A DNA stretch of 64,000 bases. It comes from Cytophagales bacterium. GTDB taxonomy: Bacteria > Bacteroidota > Bacteroidia > Cytophagales > Thermoflexibacteraceae. A program made the position numbers and the translations under genes. The notes under the pieces are model-generated. The model was not told where the DNA came from and ran no database searches. It was given only the letters and a program-made list of their open reading frames with translations. Location of the stretch: assembly GCA_013298985.1 (NCBI GenBank), contig JAAFJS010000001.1:31855-95854 (forward strand). The letters run 5' to 3'. This document shows, piece after piece, positions 44,944-54,235 of the stretch; positions within the stretch are counted from its first letter, which is position 1; each line of letters starts with the position of its first letter.

Positions 44944-46650
44944 ATGAACAAACCAATTATTTTTCTTGCTTTTGCGAACGACCGCGTAGATAACGCACGT
45001 TACCTGAGAAACCTGCCCAAAGAATTGGACGAAATTCGTAAAGCATTGGACAAAGCCGTTTTGCAAGGAAAATGTGAAGTAATCTATGAAGCGAACACGA
45101 CCATAGACGAAATTTTAAATACTTTCCAAGACAGCCGTTACAAAGACCGCATTGCCATCTTTCACTTTGGCGGTCATGCTGATGGCTACCAGCTATTACT
45201 GGAAAGTATTAACGGGGCAACTGCGGTCGCGCATGGAGAAGGATTGGTTTCGTTTTTGGCAAGAAGAAATAGTTTACAGTTGGTTTTTTTGAATGGATGT
45301 GCGACCGAGCAACAGGCAAAAGAGTTGATAGAAATGGGGATTCCTGCCGTAGTAAGCACTTCCTCGGCAATCAACGATGACATTGCCACTAATTTAGCCG
45401 TCAGATTTTACAGTGCCATTGCCAATGAAAATGACTTACAAACAGCTTGGGCTGATGCTATTGACAGCATCAAAATCTCGCAGGGCGCAGGCAATGTTCG
45501 CGGGCTGTACCGCAAAGATGCCCCCGAAACCTCTGATAATTTTCCTTGGGACTTAGAGATTTCGCCCGAATATGACTACATTAACGCTTGGAATATTAAC
45601 AAGGGAATTTTACCAAAAATCAAAAAATCAACTCAAAACTTGATATTAGAAGACCCCAAAGGCGCAGTGCCGCCAACTTCGCCGTTTTATATCGAACGCG
45701 AAATAGATGAAAGGTGTAAGGCTCAAATCCTTCAACCTCATGCACTTATCCGAGTCAAAGCACCAAGGCAGTACGGCAAAACTTCTATGTTGCAGCGCAT
45801 CTCTCAATATGCCGAAAATAGTGGACACAAGGTAATTGATATTAATTTTCAGGAGTTTGCAGAAAGTGAAATTAATAATTTAGAATCATTACTGCCTTTT
45901 ATCTGCGGTTTTGCCTCTGATGCACTGGATATTCCCGAAAAAATTGATGAATATTTTGCGCCTAAGTTCCGCACTATCAAGATGAAATGCTCACTTTACT
46001 TCGAACGTTACTTGCTCAAAGAATGTAAAGACAATATCATTTTGGCACTGGACGAGGCTGACCGCTTGTTTGCTTACCCCCAAGTTTCCAACGAGTTTTT
46101 TGGACTCTTGCGCGCATGGCACGAGGATAGCAAAATCAAGGCTGACTGGGGACGCTTCAAGATGATTATCACCTACTCTACTGAGGCGCAGTATGCCATT
46201 ACCAATATGCACCAATCTCCTTTTAACGTAGGCACGCAGGTAAATCTCTTGGATTTTACTGAAAATGAGGTCAGCGAACTTGCCCGAAGGCATGGATTGC
46301 ATTTTTCCTCTAATGACGTTCAGCAACTGATGAATGAGGTGGGCGGACACCCTTATTTGGTAAGGAAGGCATTATACGAAATTGTCAGTCAGGGACTTAG
46401 CATCAGTCATTTCATCAAGAATGCGGCACAAGATGGCAGTTATTTTAACGACCACCTCAATACGCACTTGCAGTATCTCCAAAAAAATCCTGATAAACTG
46501 GACGCGCTGAAAAAAATATTAAATCAACAACAAACTCAAGACCACCTGGCTTGTGAGGCATTGCGCGCGATTGGGCTGGTCAGGGGAACTGCGCCTAACT
46601 ATCAGATTAGTTTTAAGCTGTATAATGAGTATTTCAAACGAAAGGTTTAA
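44944..46650 (+). CDS. CHAT protease-like domain fused to AAA-like P-loop ATPase
   Basis: A 568-residue cytoplasmic protein with no signal peptide. Residues about 1-225 form a CHAT (caspase-like) domain with the dyad His78 in FHFGGHADG and Cys119 in LNGCATEQQ. Residues about 245-480 match the AAA-like P-loop domain (PF14516 type): Walker A in APRQYGKTS (Lys279), Walker B in IILALDEAD (Asp370, Glu371) and GGHPYLV at 467-473. The C-terminus looks like a winged-helix segment. This architecture fits STAND-like switches in which an ATPase sensor controls a protease. The ATG at 44944 is preferred to one at 44887, because it begins directly with the CHAT fold. The substrate is unknown. The next gene overlaps or nearly abuts it. 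Confidence 0.88.
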   Translation: MNKPIIFLAFANDRVDNARYLRNLPKELDEIRKALDKAVLQGKCEVIYEANTTIDEILNTFQDSRYKDRIAIFHFGGHADGYQLLLESINGATAVAHGEGLVSFLARRNSLQLVFLNGCATEQQAKELIEMGIPAVVSTSSAINDDIATNLAVRFYSAIANENDLQTAWADAIDSIKISQGAGNVRGLYRKDAPETSDNFPWDLEISPEYDYINAWNINKGILPKIKKSTQNLILEDPKGAVPPTSPFYIEREIDERCKAQILQPHALIRVKAPRQYGKTSMLQRISQYAENSGHKVIDINFQEFAESEINNLESLLPFICGFASDALDIPEKIDEYFAPKFRTIKMKCSLYFERYLLKECKDNIILALDEADRLFAYPQVSNEFFGLLRAWHEDSKIKADWGRFKMIITYSTEAQYAITNMHQSPFNVGTQVNLLDFTENEVSELARRHGLHFSSNDVQQLMNEVGGHPYLVRKALYEIVSQGLSISHFIKNAAQDGSYFNDHLNTHLQYLQKNPDKLDALKKILNQQQTQDHLACEALRAIGLVRGTAPNYQISFKLYNEYFKRKV

Positions 46651-46684
46651 ATTTGTCTTTGATTTTAAGGAAATTAATAAAAAT

Positions 46685-47248
46685 ATGGGGGTAATCATTA
46701 CACTTATTGCGGTCATTATTGGCTTAGGGCTAACGGCAAGCATTTCTTTTTTTGCTATGAAATCTTATTGGGAAAAGACAAAAAGAATCAGTGGGAAGGT
46801 GTCTGACAAAGAGGTGATTGAGATTGCAAGGCAAAACAATGGCGAAGTGAGCGCGGTCTTGCTCTGCGAAAAAACAGATTTGAGCCTTGACGAAGCACAA
46901 ACCAAAATTAACTCACTCCTCATGTCGGGCATTATTCACCAAAAGTGGGACTGGAACGATTGGACTGGCACAAAGTATAAGTATATTCTCAAAGATGCAA
47001 ATAAAAATTTTGAATCCATCGAGGGCAAAAAAAGCAGGACAATTTCTGACGCTGACGTAATCTTGGCGGTGGTGCAGTCCAAAGGAAAAATCACGCCCAC
47101 TGCGCTTTGCCTCAAATTGGACATTTCTGTAGATGAGGCAAAGCGCAGGTTAGAAGATTTGCGTAAAAAAGAAATTTTTGAAATAGATGTAACCGAAGCT
47201 GGCTCGCTGACTTACTCGCTGATAGACAAGGATTTGCTCAATCCATAA
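46685..47248 (+). CDS. Membrane-anchored protein with two tandem winged-helix-like domains
   Basis: A 187-residue protein not recognised as a named family. Residues 2-25 form one membrane helix (GVIITLIAVIIGLGLTASISFF). Two similar segments of about 65 residues follow, beginning SDKEVIEIARQNNGEV and SDADVILAVVQSKGKI. Each has a helix, then CEKTDLSLDEA or CLKLDISVDEA, then a second helix and hairpin, the layout of a winged helix and an obvious internal duplication. If read from an alternative ATG at 46625 it would overlap the CHAT-AAA gene by 26 bases. Either way the two are translationally coupled. A membrane adaptor, target or effector of the CHAT-AAA protein is inferred. It is convergent with the GH5 gene, with only one base between the stops. 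Confidence 0.78.
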   Translation: MGVIITLIAVIIGLGLTASISFFAMKSYWEKTKRISGKVSDKEVIEIARQNNGEVSAVLLCEKTDLSLDEAQTKINSLLMSGIIHQKWDWNDWTGTKYKYILKDANKNFESIEGKKSRTISDADVILAVVQSKGKITPTALCLKLDISVDEAKRRLEDLRKKEIFEIDVTEAGSLTYSLIDKDLLNP

Positions 47249-47249
47249 G

Positions 47250-48290
47250 CTACGGAATTAATGCTTTGAGTAGGTCGTTTCTCCACAGGTTTTTGTCGCG
47301 GTCATAGATGCCAAACCCTGCACCAAACTCCCAATAAGACCAAGAAAAGCCTCTTTTTTCCGCCTCATTTCGCACAAAAGTAGTCCATTTTACGCGAGAA
47401 TCTTGGTCAGCTTTGGAGTACGAACCAAACTCGCCCATGTAGATAGGTCGATTATTTTGTTTTGCCCACGTATCCACAATATTCATCTGCTCTATCACCT
47501 TGTCCGTATCTGCTTTTGCGCCTTGCCATTTCGTGCCTTTCCACGCATTAGCACCATCTACCCACTCTGCCTCTTGGTGTGTAAACTGAAAAGGCTCGTA
47601 ATAATGGAAAGTAACAATGAGGTTTTTATCATTAGGCAATCTCAAATCCTTCAAGTTCCAAAGTCCGTTCCAGTTGATGCCGCCCAAAATGATAGGGCGA
47701 GTCGCATTTGTTTTCCGAATCGCCTCAATGCCTTTGAGCAAATAGCCATTCCAATAATTGTTGAGTTCGTTATGAGGTTCGTTATAGATTTCAAAATAAA
47801 CCTTATCGGATTGGTCTTTGTAGCGCGCAGCTACTTGCTCCCATATTCCCACCCAGCGCGCCACATTTTCAGCAGGCTTATTGTCCAAATTTTCGTAGTG
47901 ATGAACATTGACCACGATATTCAGCCCGCGTTTGGTGGCTTGCGCGATACACCAATCAATGCGCTCGAAAAAAGTGGGCTGAATCGTAAACGGCTCGGCA
48001 GCCAGCGCATAGTTAGACCACTTAACGGGCAATCTGATGGATTTGAAACCACCTTCTTTGACCAAATCAAAGAAGCGTTCTTGGATAACCATGCCCCACT
48101 CGCCTTCTTTGGGGGCTTCTAAGGCATTACCAAAGTTCACACCACTGCCAAGCTGCTGGTTAAGGGCAAAAATGTCTTTGCCTGCATTAGAGTCTGTAGC
48201 AGCAGGCGTGAGTGAAATATTTGAATTTTTACAACTGATTGTAAAACAAAGAATTATAGTTAGATGAGCAAGAATAGGAAATAGCTTCAT
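47250..48290 (-). CDS. GH5 family glycoside hydrolase (cellulase-like) lipoprotein
   Basis: A 346-residue protein with lipoprotein signal (TISC, about residue 20). The (beta/alpha)8 GH5 core is clear: GVNFGNALEAP near the start, NIVVNVHHYENL, the acid/base Glu in FEIYNEPHNEL and the nucleophile Glu in YMGEFGSYSKAD. The end SYWEFGAGFGIYD carries the usual aromatic subsite residue. GH5 enzymes cleave beta-1,4-glucans, mannans or related polymers. The substrate cannot be fixed. The lipoprotein form suggests surface or periplasmic action. It faces the CHAT operon and has no clear promoter in the region upstream. Confidence 0.92.
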   Translation of the reverse strand: MKLFPILAHLTIILCFTISCKNSNISLTPAATDSNAGKDIFALNQQLGSGVNFGNALEAPKEGEWGMVIQERFFDLVKEGGFKSIRLPVKWSNYALAAEPFTIQPTFFERIDWCIAQATKRGLNIVVNVHHYENLDNKPAENVARWVGIWEQVAARYKDQSDKVYFEIYNEPHNELNNYWNGYLLKGIEAIRKTNATRPIILGGINWNGLWNLKDLRLPNDKNLIVTFHYYEPFQFTHQEAEWVDGANAWKGTKWQGAKADTDKVIEQMNIVDTWAKQNNRPIYMGEFGSYSKADQDSRVKWTTFVRNEAEKRGFSWSYWEFGAGFGIYDRDKNLWRNDLLKALIP

Positions 48291-48717
48291 AGATTTTATC
48301 TTTTTTTGATGAAAAATGAATAGGCATTAAATATTTACAAGATAGAAAAAATTTGTCATTTGGTGATTGCCTTCCTAAAATTATAGAAAAATTGTTTAGT
48401 TTTTCAATCTTAGATTGTACTTCTTAGTGCATTTTTTGTATTGGATTTGTTTGGTTAAATTTTATGTATATTTGTAAAAAAAATGATGAATAAGTTACCA
48501 ATTTGCCAGTTTATATGTCAGAAAAGGATTTTAGCTTACCTATTTTGCCTCATTTAAGCATTAGGTCATAACCGTTTAAAAGTAAGCTATCATTATCTTT
48601 TTAATACCATCTATTACTACGCTAAATGGGTAAAAGATGGTAGTTTTGAAAAACTTTTTAGGAGTACGCGCAAACAATTTTAATACATTTTGAGTATAAA
48701 GCACAAAATTTTAAAGC
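48291..48717. other. Divergent intergenic region upstream of the antiporter gene
   Basis: About 430 AT-rich bases. The only signal I can name is a promoter at 48447-48474 reading toward the antiporter, which would give a leader of more than 230 bases. No ORF, tRNA or recognisable riboswitch was seen in that leader. Confidence 0.5.
48447..48474 (+). promoter_or_regulatory. Probable distal promoter of the Na+/H+ antiporter gene
   Basis: TTG at 48447-48449, a 17-base spacer and TATATTTG at 48467-48474. It lies 244 bases before the start codon, so a nearer start site may also exist. Confidence 0.45.
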
Positions 48718-50334
48718 ATGGAAAATATCGCATTGGTCGTCTTACTGCTTTTTGGCATCACTTTTTTGGCAATTTTCACTCACAAATACAAATTTCCTTT
48801 CCCTATCGCCTTGGTATTAGCGGGTTTGGTCATCAGCCTCATTCCCAATCTGCCACGCATAGAGCTTCACCCAGAGTTAGTTTTCTTGGTTTTTTTGCCA
48901 CCCTTGCTTTATGCCTCAGCGTGGAATACGAGTTGGCACGATTTCAAGGCAAATTTGCGCCCGATTTCTACGGCGGCATTTGGGTTAGTATTTTTCACCA
49001 CAGGCTTGGTGGGCTGGGGCGCGCACGAGTTTATCCCCAATCTGACATGGGCAGAGGCTTTTTTGCTGGGAGCTATCATTTCCCCGCCCGACGCAGTAGC
49101 AGCAACTTCTGTTACCAAAGGCTTAGGATTACACCCGCGCATCATCACGATTTTGGAAGGTGAGAGTTTAGTCAATGATGCAAGCGGGCTGATAGCCTAC
49201 AAATATGCACTGGCGGCTATTTTGACGGGTGTATTTACGTTTAGCGAGGCAAGTTTACAGTTTGTATGGGTCGTGGGTGCGGGCATCGTGGTTGGCTTGG
49301 CGGTAGGAGGTGCATTGTACCTGATTCACAAACACTTTGTTTGCGACCCCAATATAGAGGTAACACTCACTGTACTAACTCCTTTTGCGTCTTATTTGCT
49401 GGCAGAATCTGTCCACGTTTCGGGCGTTTTGGCGGTGGTAAGTACGGGCTTGTTTCTATCGTACAGTTCAGGCGAAATTTTTTCACACCAGTCGCGCATA
49501 CAGGCGTATGCGTTTTGGGATGTGATTATTTTTGTGCTAAACGGCTTGGTTTTTATCCTGATAGGGCTACAGCTCAATGGCGTGGTCAAGGAGGGTACAG
49601 ACTTGATGATGTGGATTTTATATGGTGTGGCACTCAGTATTTTTGTTTTTGTGATACGGTTGGTCTGGGTCATTCCAGCCTCTACTATTCCGCGTTTGCT
49701 AAGTAAAAAAATCAGAGAAAAGGAATATTTCAGCAGGGAATACTGGTTTATCTTTACGTGGGCAGGTATGCGCGGAGTTGTTTCGATGGCGGCGGCTCTG
49801 GCACTGCCTCTGACCCTTGCGAATGGTGCGCCTTTTCAAAATCGTGATTTGATAATTTTTCTTACTTTCTGCGTGATTATTTTTTCGCTGGTTTTGCAGG
49901 GACTTTCCCTTCCTTGGCTCATCAAAAAACTCAAATTGCCCAAACATTCCGTCTTGGCAGAAGAACACAGCATCAAGCTACAAGTCGTAAACCACTCCAT
50001 TGCCCACATCGAGGAAAACTTTGCGCTGGCAGAAGAAGACTTGCTCGCCAAAATCAAAAGCAAGTACGAAATCAAATACAATCGCTTGCAAAGCACGCCT
50101 CTCCCCGCCAGCTATTATCAAAAAAGCAAGCAAAATGCTGAAAATCAGGAAAATATAGTCATAGACGTTTTTAATCAATTTACAAAAACACAAATACAAC
50201 TGATAGAAGTGGAAAGAAAATTTCTCAAAAAACTCCACCAAGAAGGCAAAACCAATGAGGAAGTCTTGCGAAAAATAGAACGAGAACTTGACTTAGAGGA
50301 AGCACGCCTACGCATGGAAATATACGCGGAATAG
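48718..50334 (+). CDS. Na+/H+ antiporter of the CPA1 (NhaP-like) family
   Basis: A 538-residue inner-membrane protein with about 12 hydrophobic spans in the first 400 residues. The family motifs are visible: PPDAVAAT at 123-130 and EGESLVNDASG at 148-157, with the ND ion-binding pair at 153-154. The last 120 residues are charged and helical, forming a cytoplasmic regulatory tail. CPA1 antiporters exchange protons for Na+ or K+ to control pH and salt stress, which would suit a marine or brackish life. The electrogenicity cannot be told. It is a single-gene unit. Confidence 0.92.
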   Translation: MENIALVVLLLFGITFLAIFTHKYKFPFPIALVLAGLVISLIPNLPRIELHPELVFLVFLPPLLYASAWNTSWHDFKANLRPISTAAFGLVFFTTGLVGWGAHEFIPNLTWAEAFLLGAIISPPDAVAATSVTKGLGLHPRIITILEGESLVNDASGLIAYKYALAAILTGVFTFSEASLQFVWVVGAGIVVGLAVGGALYLIHKHFVCDPNIEVTLTVLTPFASYLLAESVHVSGVLAVVSTGLFLSYSSGEIFSHQSRIQAYAFWDVIIFVLNGLVFILIGLQLNGVVKEGTDLMMWILYGVALSIFVFVIRLVWVIPASTIPRLLSKKIREKEYFSREYWFIFTWAGMRGVVSMAAALALPLTLANGAPFQNRDLIIFLTFCVIIFSLVLQGLSLPWLIKKLKLPKHSVLAEEHSIKLQVVNHSIAHIEENFALAEEDLLAKIKSKYEIKYNRLQSTPLPASYYQKSKQNAENQENIVIDVFNQFTKTQIQLIEVERKFLKKLHQEGKTNEEVLRKIERELDLEEARLRMEIYAE

Positions 50335-50385
50335 AAAAGCGCAGTACATTTTGGCAAACCGTAAGCTCTGAAAGTTTCTATTTCA

Positions 50386-51870
50386 TTACACCTTTTTGCT
50401 TTCTTTTATCAAATCTCCCACAATTTTTGCCGAACTGATTGCCAAGGGAATCCCACCGCCAGGGTGTACGCTACCACCACAAAAATAGAGATTGCTGATG
50501 TCCGAAGAAAAATTGGCATGGCGCAAGAAAGCCGCATAGCGATTATTGCTGCTGTTCCCATACAGTGCGCCCTGCGAGGAAGAAGTCTTGCTTTCTATCG
50601 TTCTTGGGTCTAAAACTGCCTCTATTTCAATATGTTGTCGAATATCAGTCCCCAGCATACGGCTCAGTTTGGTCAATATATTTTCCCGCGCCTCAGCTAT
50701 CAATTTATCCCAGTCTTGCCCCGAATGGTTAGGCACATTTATCATGGTAAACCAATTTTCGCAGTGAGCAGGTGCATCATCAGGTTTGTTTTTCGAGGTA
50801 ATATTAATGTAAACAGTGGGGTCATGGTAAATATCTTGATGCTTGAAAATATGCTCAAACTCAGTTTTGTAATCTGCACTAAAAAATATATTATGCAGAC
50901 CCAATGCAGGGAAAACCTGCTTGATTCCCCAGTAAAAAATCAGGGCAGAACTTGACTTGGGCTGGTTGAGTATCTTGGCAGGTTGTGGCTCAGTGGGCAG
51001 TAATTTTTTGTAGGCGTTCACGATATCCATATTACTCACTATCAGGTCAAAAGCCTTATTTTCTCCATTGACTTTGATGCCTTTTACGCGTTTTTTGCTT
51101 TTATTTTTCTCAATCAAAATTTCCTCTACTTTGGCGTTCAATACAAAGTTTACACCCAAGTCCTTTGCCAAATCTACCAGACTTTGGGTGATGGAGAACA
51201 TTCCTTTTTTGGGAAAAAACGCACCTACACCAAACTCCAAATGAGGAATAATGTTTAACGTAGCAGGAGTTTGCCAAGGGTCAGAGCCGTTGTAAGTGGC
51301 ATAGCGGTTAAACAACTGTACCATTTTGGGGTTGCTAAACAGGCTTTCGTTGGCAACGTTCATCGTGCGGAAAGCATCTAATTTATAGGCATTTAAGATG
51401 CACCAAAGCGTTTCTTTGTTGAGAAAACTGCTGATTTTGTGCAAAGAACGGCGCAGAAAAATGTCGCCCGTCAAATCGTATTTTTCTTTGCTTTTTTTGA
51501 GAAAAAACAATACATTTTCTGCTTTTTCACCTAATTTTTGGGCAACTTCTTGGGCAAATTTTTCAGGCTTGGCGTAAGCATGAAGCCTTGTGCCATCTTC
51601 ATAAAAATAATGGGTGATAATATCCAATCTTTCGTACTCGAAATAATCACTTGCATTTTTTCCTGCCAGCGTAAATAGCTCCGTTACAAACTCAGGCATG
51701 GTAAATAGGGAGGGACCTGCATCAAATCGGTAGCCACTAAGGTCAAACTCAGAGAGCTTGCCACCAAGATAGCTATTTGCCTCAAAAACAGTTACTTCAT
51801 GCCCCTGTACGCGCAGGCGAACTGCCGTAGCTATGCCGCCAATGCCCGCACCAATAATTGCGACTTTCAT
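50386..51870 (-). CDS. Phytoene desaturase family protein (CrtI/CrtD-like)
   Basis: A 494-residue FAD-dependent oxidoreductase of carotenoid synthesis. The N-terminus has the dinucleotide-binding fold IIGAGIGGIATAVRL (residues 5-19) with EANSYLGGKL and GYRFDAGPSLFTMPEF, and the C-terminal signature is LYFCGGSVHPGGGIPLAI. The GGSVHPGGG ending is closer to CrtD-type hydroxycarotenoid 3,4-desaturases than to CrtI phytoene desaturases (usually GTHPGAG), so CrtD is the favoured reading. No crtB or crtE is near. An AlkD-like gene starts 15 bases upstream on the same strand and probably shares its transcript. Confidence 0.85.
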   Translation of the reverse strand: MKVAIIGAGIGGIATAVRLRVQGHEVTVFEANSYLGGKLSEFDLSGYRFDAGPSLFTMPEFVTELFTLAGKNASDYFEYERLDIITHYFYEDGTRLHAYAKPEKFAQEVAQKLGEKAENVLFFLKKSKEKYDLTGDIFLRRSLHKISSFLNKETLWCILNAYKLDAFRTMNVANESLFSNPKMVQLFNRYATYNGSDPWQTPATLNIIPHLEFGVGAFFPKKGMFSITQSLVDLAKDLGVNFVLNAKVEEILIEKNKSKKRVKGIKVNGENKAFDLIVSNMDIVNAYKKLLPTEPQPAKILNQPKSSSALIFYWGIKQVFPALGLHNIFFSADYKTEFEHIFKHQDIYHDPTVYINITSKNKPDDAPAHCENWFTMINVPNHSGQDWDKLIAEARENILTKLSRMLGTDIRQHIEIEAVLDPRTIESKTSSSQGALYGNSSNNRYAAFLRHANFSSDISNLYFCGGSVHPGGGIPLAISSAKIVGDLIKESKKV

Positions 51871-51885
51871 ATAAAATTAAAGTTT

Positions 51886-52608
51886 TTAAGCACTATTTTG
51901 GGGCAAAGATATAAAATTTATTCTCCTCAGTGCCTCTTTTTTGGTCAGATTGGAGAGCAATTCTTCATAGTTGCCTACAAACTCTACCACAGCTACAGGA
52001 TTCGTTTTGCCGTATTCGCGCAACGCCCAGCCGATGGCTTTTCTGATAAAAAAATCAGTATCTGCGGCATTGTAGAGGCAGTATTGGAACAGTCTTTTTG
52101 CATCTGTCCGTTCCTTGAACGAGATTTGATGAATAATGGCTATGCGGCGCAACCATTTGTTTTCATGCACACTTAATTCTTCTACTTTTTCTGCCAATTC
52201 AGGAAAATTTAATACCAACTTGCCCACCATCTTGCTTGCAAAAAAATCAATGCTATCCCACCAAGAGTGCTGGACAGCAAGCCCAATAATCCAATTTAGA
52301 TGATGCGGTTTTAATAAACGAACATATTTTGAGAGCAAGTCCATCGCAAAATAATGGTATTCACGTTCGGGTTTTTGCCAGCACAGCACCACGATTTCTT
52401 CCAAAAAAGCTACATCGACTACTGCATTGATTTGTGGAAATATTTCCTTATTAATTAGCTGTCTTTCAGGCTGATTGATGCCCAAAAATGGGAATAAATA
52501 CTTCATGTAGGCTTGCATAGCCTCGGCTCTGGAAAGGTTTTGGCGAGCCTGATAGCGTTCGGTGAGGAGAGAAAAGCAGGCTTGAACAGTCATCATTTTG
52601 CTTACCAT
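51886..52608 (-). CDS. AlkD-like DNA alkylation repair protein
   Basis: A 240-residue all-helical HEAT-like repeat protein. The segments WQKPEREYHYFAMDLL, HSWWDSIDFFA (with the aspartate expected in the base-release site), NKWLRRIAIIHQI and DFFIRKAIGWALREYGK match the AlkD family of glycosylases, which remove positively charged alkylated bases without flipping them. In-frame ATG codons at 52596 and 52593 could also be the start. The desaturase gene follows after 15 bases, with no obvious functional link. The family call is good, but the activity is untested. Confidence 0.88.
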   Translation of the reverse strand: MVSKMMTVQACFSLLTERYQARQNLSRAEAMQAYMKYLFPFLGINQPERQLINKEIFPQINAVVDVAFLEEIVVLCWQKPEREYHYFAMDLLSKYVRLLKPHHLNWIIGLAVQHSWWDSIDFFASKMVGKLVLNFPELAEKVEELSVHENKWLRRIAIIHQISFKERTDAKRLFQYCLYNAADTDFFIRKAIGWALREYGKTNPVAVVEFVGNYEELLSNLTKKEALRRINFISLPQNSA

Positions 52609-52657
52609 AAAAAAACTTAAAAAAATATTTCGAATAAGAACAAAAAAAGTATAATAT

Positions 52658-52685
52658 TTGTATTATTATTACACAAGTAACTTTG
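52658..52685 (+). promoter_or_regulatory. Promoter of the TPR protein gene
   Basis: TTG at 52658-52660, a 17-base spacer and TAACTTTG at 52678-52685. The leader would be about 130 bases to the preferred start at 52825. Confidence 0.6.
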
Positions 52686-52824
52686 TAATATTGTTTCTGA
52701 ACCTGAACCAATAGAATAAAGGTATGACTTTACACCCCCTTACACAGATTGATTCTGAGCTACTAAAATTACAAAAAATTAAAGTAAAGAATACAAGTTT
52801 TTTATGACAAAAAGCTATACACCA

Positions 52825-54150
52825 ATGAAAAGTATATATATTCCATTTTTGTTTTTATGTATATTCCTGATTACCAGTCAGGTATCTGCCCAGCATGAAG
52901 GGCTTTCTTACTATGTAGATGGTGAGAACTTGCGTCGCGCAGGTCAGCACGACAAGGCTATCTTGGAGTTTAACAAGGCAATCCAACGCGAGCCTGCTAA
53001 CTACAAGTATCTCTATTCCAAAGCTGTTTCTGAGTTTCAAACGCGAAAAATAGATGCGGCTCTTAATTCGGTCAATATGGTTATCAAAATCAAAGATGAT
53101 TTTGTTTCTGCTTATGTGCTGGCGGCAAAAATCCACCAAAGCAAAAATGAGATTGACAGGGCTTTGTATTTCTATGACCAAGCCTTTAAGTATGAGGAGG
53201 ATATGGACAAGAAAGTGGGCTACAAGCTAATGATTATGCGTAAATTGACCGAAAAAGGCAATTACAAAGAGGCTTATGAAAAACTCAAAGATGCAAAGCA
53301 AGTTGCCCCACAAAATAAAGATGTGCTATTTTATTATGCCAAACTGAGCAATATACTTGGTAATTACGAGGAAGCCAAAAAAGCGATTCTCGAATTGGAA
53401 ATAAATATCAAAAGCCTTAAAGCCGAAGATAACGCCAAATATTATTTTGAGTTGGGCTTGGCATACTACAGATTAGATGATTTTGACAAAGCAAGAGAAG
53501 CGTGGGCAAAGTCAAATATTCCACCTTATATTGACAAAATTGCTAAATTAGGTCCCAAATATTTTTGTAATGTAGCCTTAGCTTATTATAAATTTTATGA
53601 AAATGACTTGAGCAAACAGTACGTTAGCCAAGCGGTAAAAGTTCAAAAAGACTTTCCTCTGGCACACGTACTACTCGCACAGCTTTCTAAGCGCACCTCG
53701 AACCATGCCACTACGATTTCGCACTATGAGGCGGCAGTCAAAAACGAGAAAGATGTAAACAAGCGATTGACAATTTATGACAAGATTGCAGACCTTTATT
53801 TGGAATCCAATGACTTCGAGGGTTGCTTGAAAACCATCTCAGAGGCACTGCTTATCAGGGCAGACGATACGCAGGCTTTGATGACCAAGGCTAATGCACT
53901 CTACAAAATGGGCAGCTACAAGGAAGCCGTTGATTTGATACAAGTTACACTCAAACAGCGCATTGACGAGTCAGCAAGAACAGATTTTTACTTCTTGATG
54001 GGGCTTTGTGGTAAAAAGTTGGGTAATAAGCAAATGGCAAAAGAAGGCTTTGTTTCTGCCTTGCGTAGCTCCCTCAAAGATGCCGCAGAGATGGAATTGC
54101 GAGAGATGAAGGAAGTGGCAGAGTTGGAGAAAGCGACTGAAAATGAATAA
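52825..54150 (+). CDS. Exported TPR-repeat protein
   Basis: A 441-residue protein made of tetratricopeptide repeats after a signal peptide (MKSIYIPFLFLCIFLI, ending VSAQ). About nine or ten TPR-like units are visible, such as GENLRRAGQHDKAILEFNKAI, YFELGLAYYRLDDFDKAREAW and KANALYKMGSYKEAVDLI. TPR arrays bind peptides or assemble complexes in the periplasm or at the outer membrane. No other domain is fused. The ATG at 52825 is chosen because it gives a clean signal peptide, and an ATG at 52804 would add seven residues. It is monocistronic, and a partner cannot be named. Confidence 0.87.
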   Translation: MKSIYIPFLFLCIFLITSQVSAQHEGLSYYVDGENLRRAGQHDKAILEFNKAIQREPANYKYLYSKAVSEFQTRKIDAALNSVNMVIKIKDDFVSAYVLAAKIHQSKNEIDRALYFYDQAFKYEEDMDKKVGYKLMIMRKLTEKGNYKEAYEKLKDAKQVAPQNKDVLFYYAKLSNILGNYEEAKKAILELEINIKSLKAEDNAKYYFELGLAYYRLDDFDKAREAWAKSNIPPYIDKIAKLGPKYFCNVALAYYKFYENDLSKQYVSQAVKVQKDFPLAHVLLAQLSKRTSNHATTISHYEAAVKNEKDVNKRLTIYDKIADLYLESNDFEGCLKTISEALLIRADDTQALMTKANALYKMGSYKEAVDLIQVTLKQRIDESARTDFYFLMGLCGKKLGNKQMAKEGFVSALRSSLKDAAEMELREMKEVAELEKATENE

Positions 54151-54194
54151 GTTACTTACAAACTTTCTGACAAACAACTATTTCTAAAAATATC

Positions 54195-54230
54195 AAAATC
54201 GCACAAAACTAAATTTGTGCGATTTTTTTT
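54195..54230. terminator. Bidirectional terminator between TPR gene and tsaB
   Basis: A perfect 13-bp inverted repeat (AAAATCGCACAAA with TTTGTGCGATTTT) around six bases, with a T-run after and an A-rich tract before, between convergent genes. Confidence 0.88.
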
Positions 54231-54235
54231 GCTTA

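Noticed and set aside
40019-47248. An antiphage island spanning the S8 protease and CHAT-AAA genes
   Set aside because: The S8 protease is an exported T9SS cargo with a signal peptide and sorting domain, so it does not belong with the cytoplasmic CHAT-AAA pair; no integrase, recombinase or other defence gene is adjacent.
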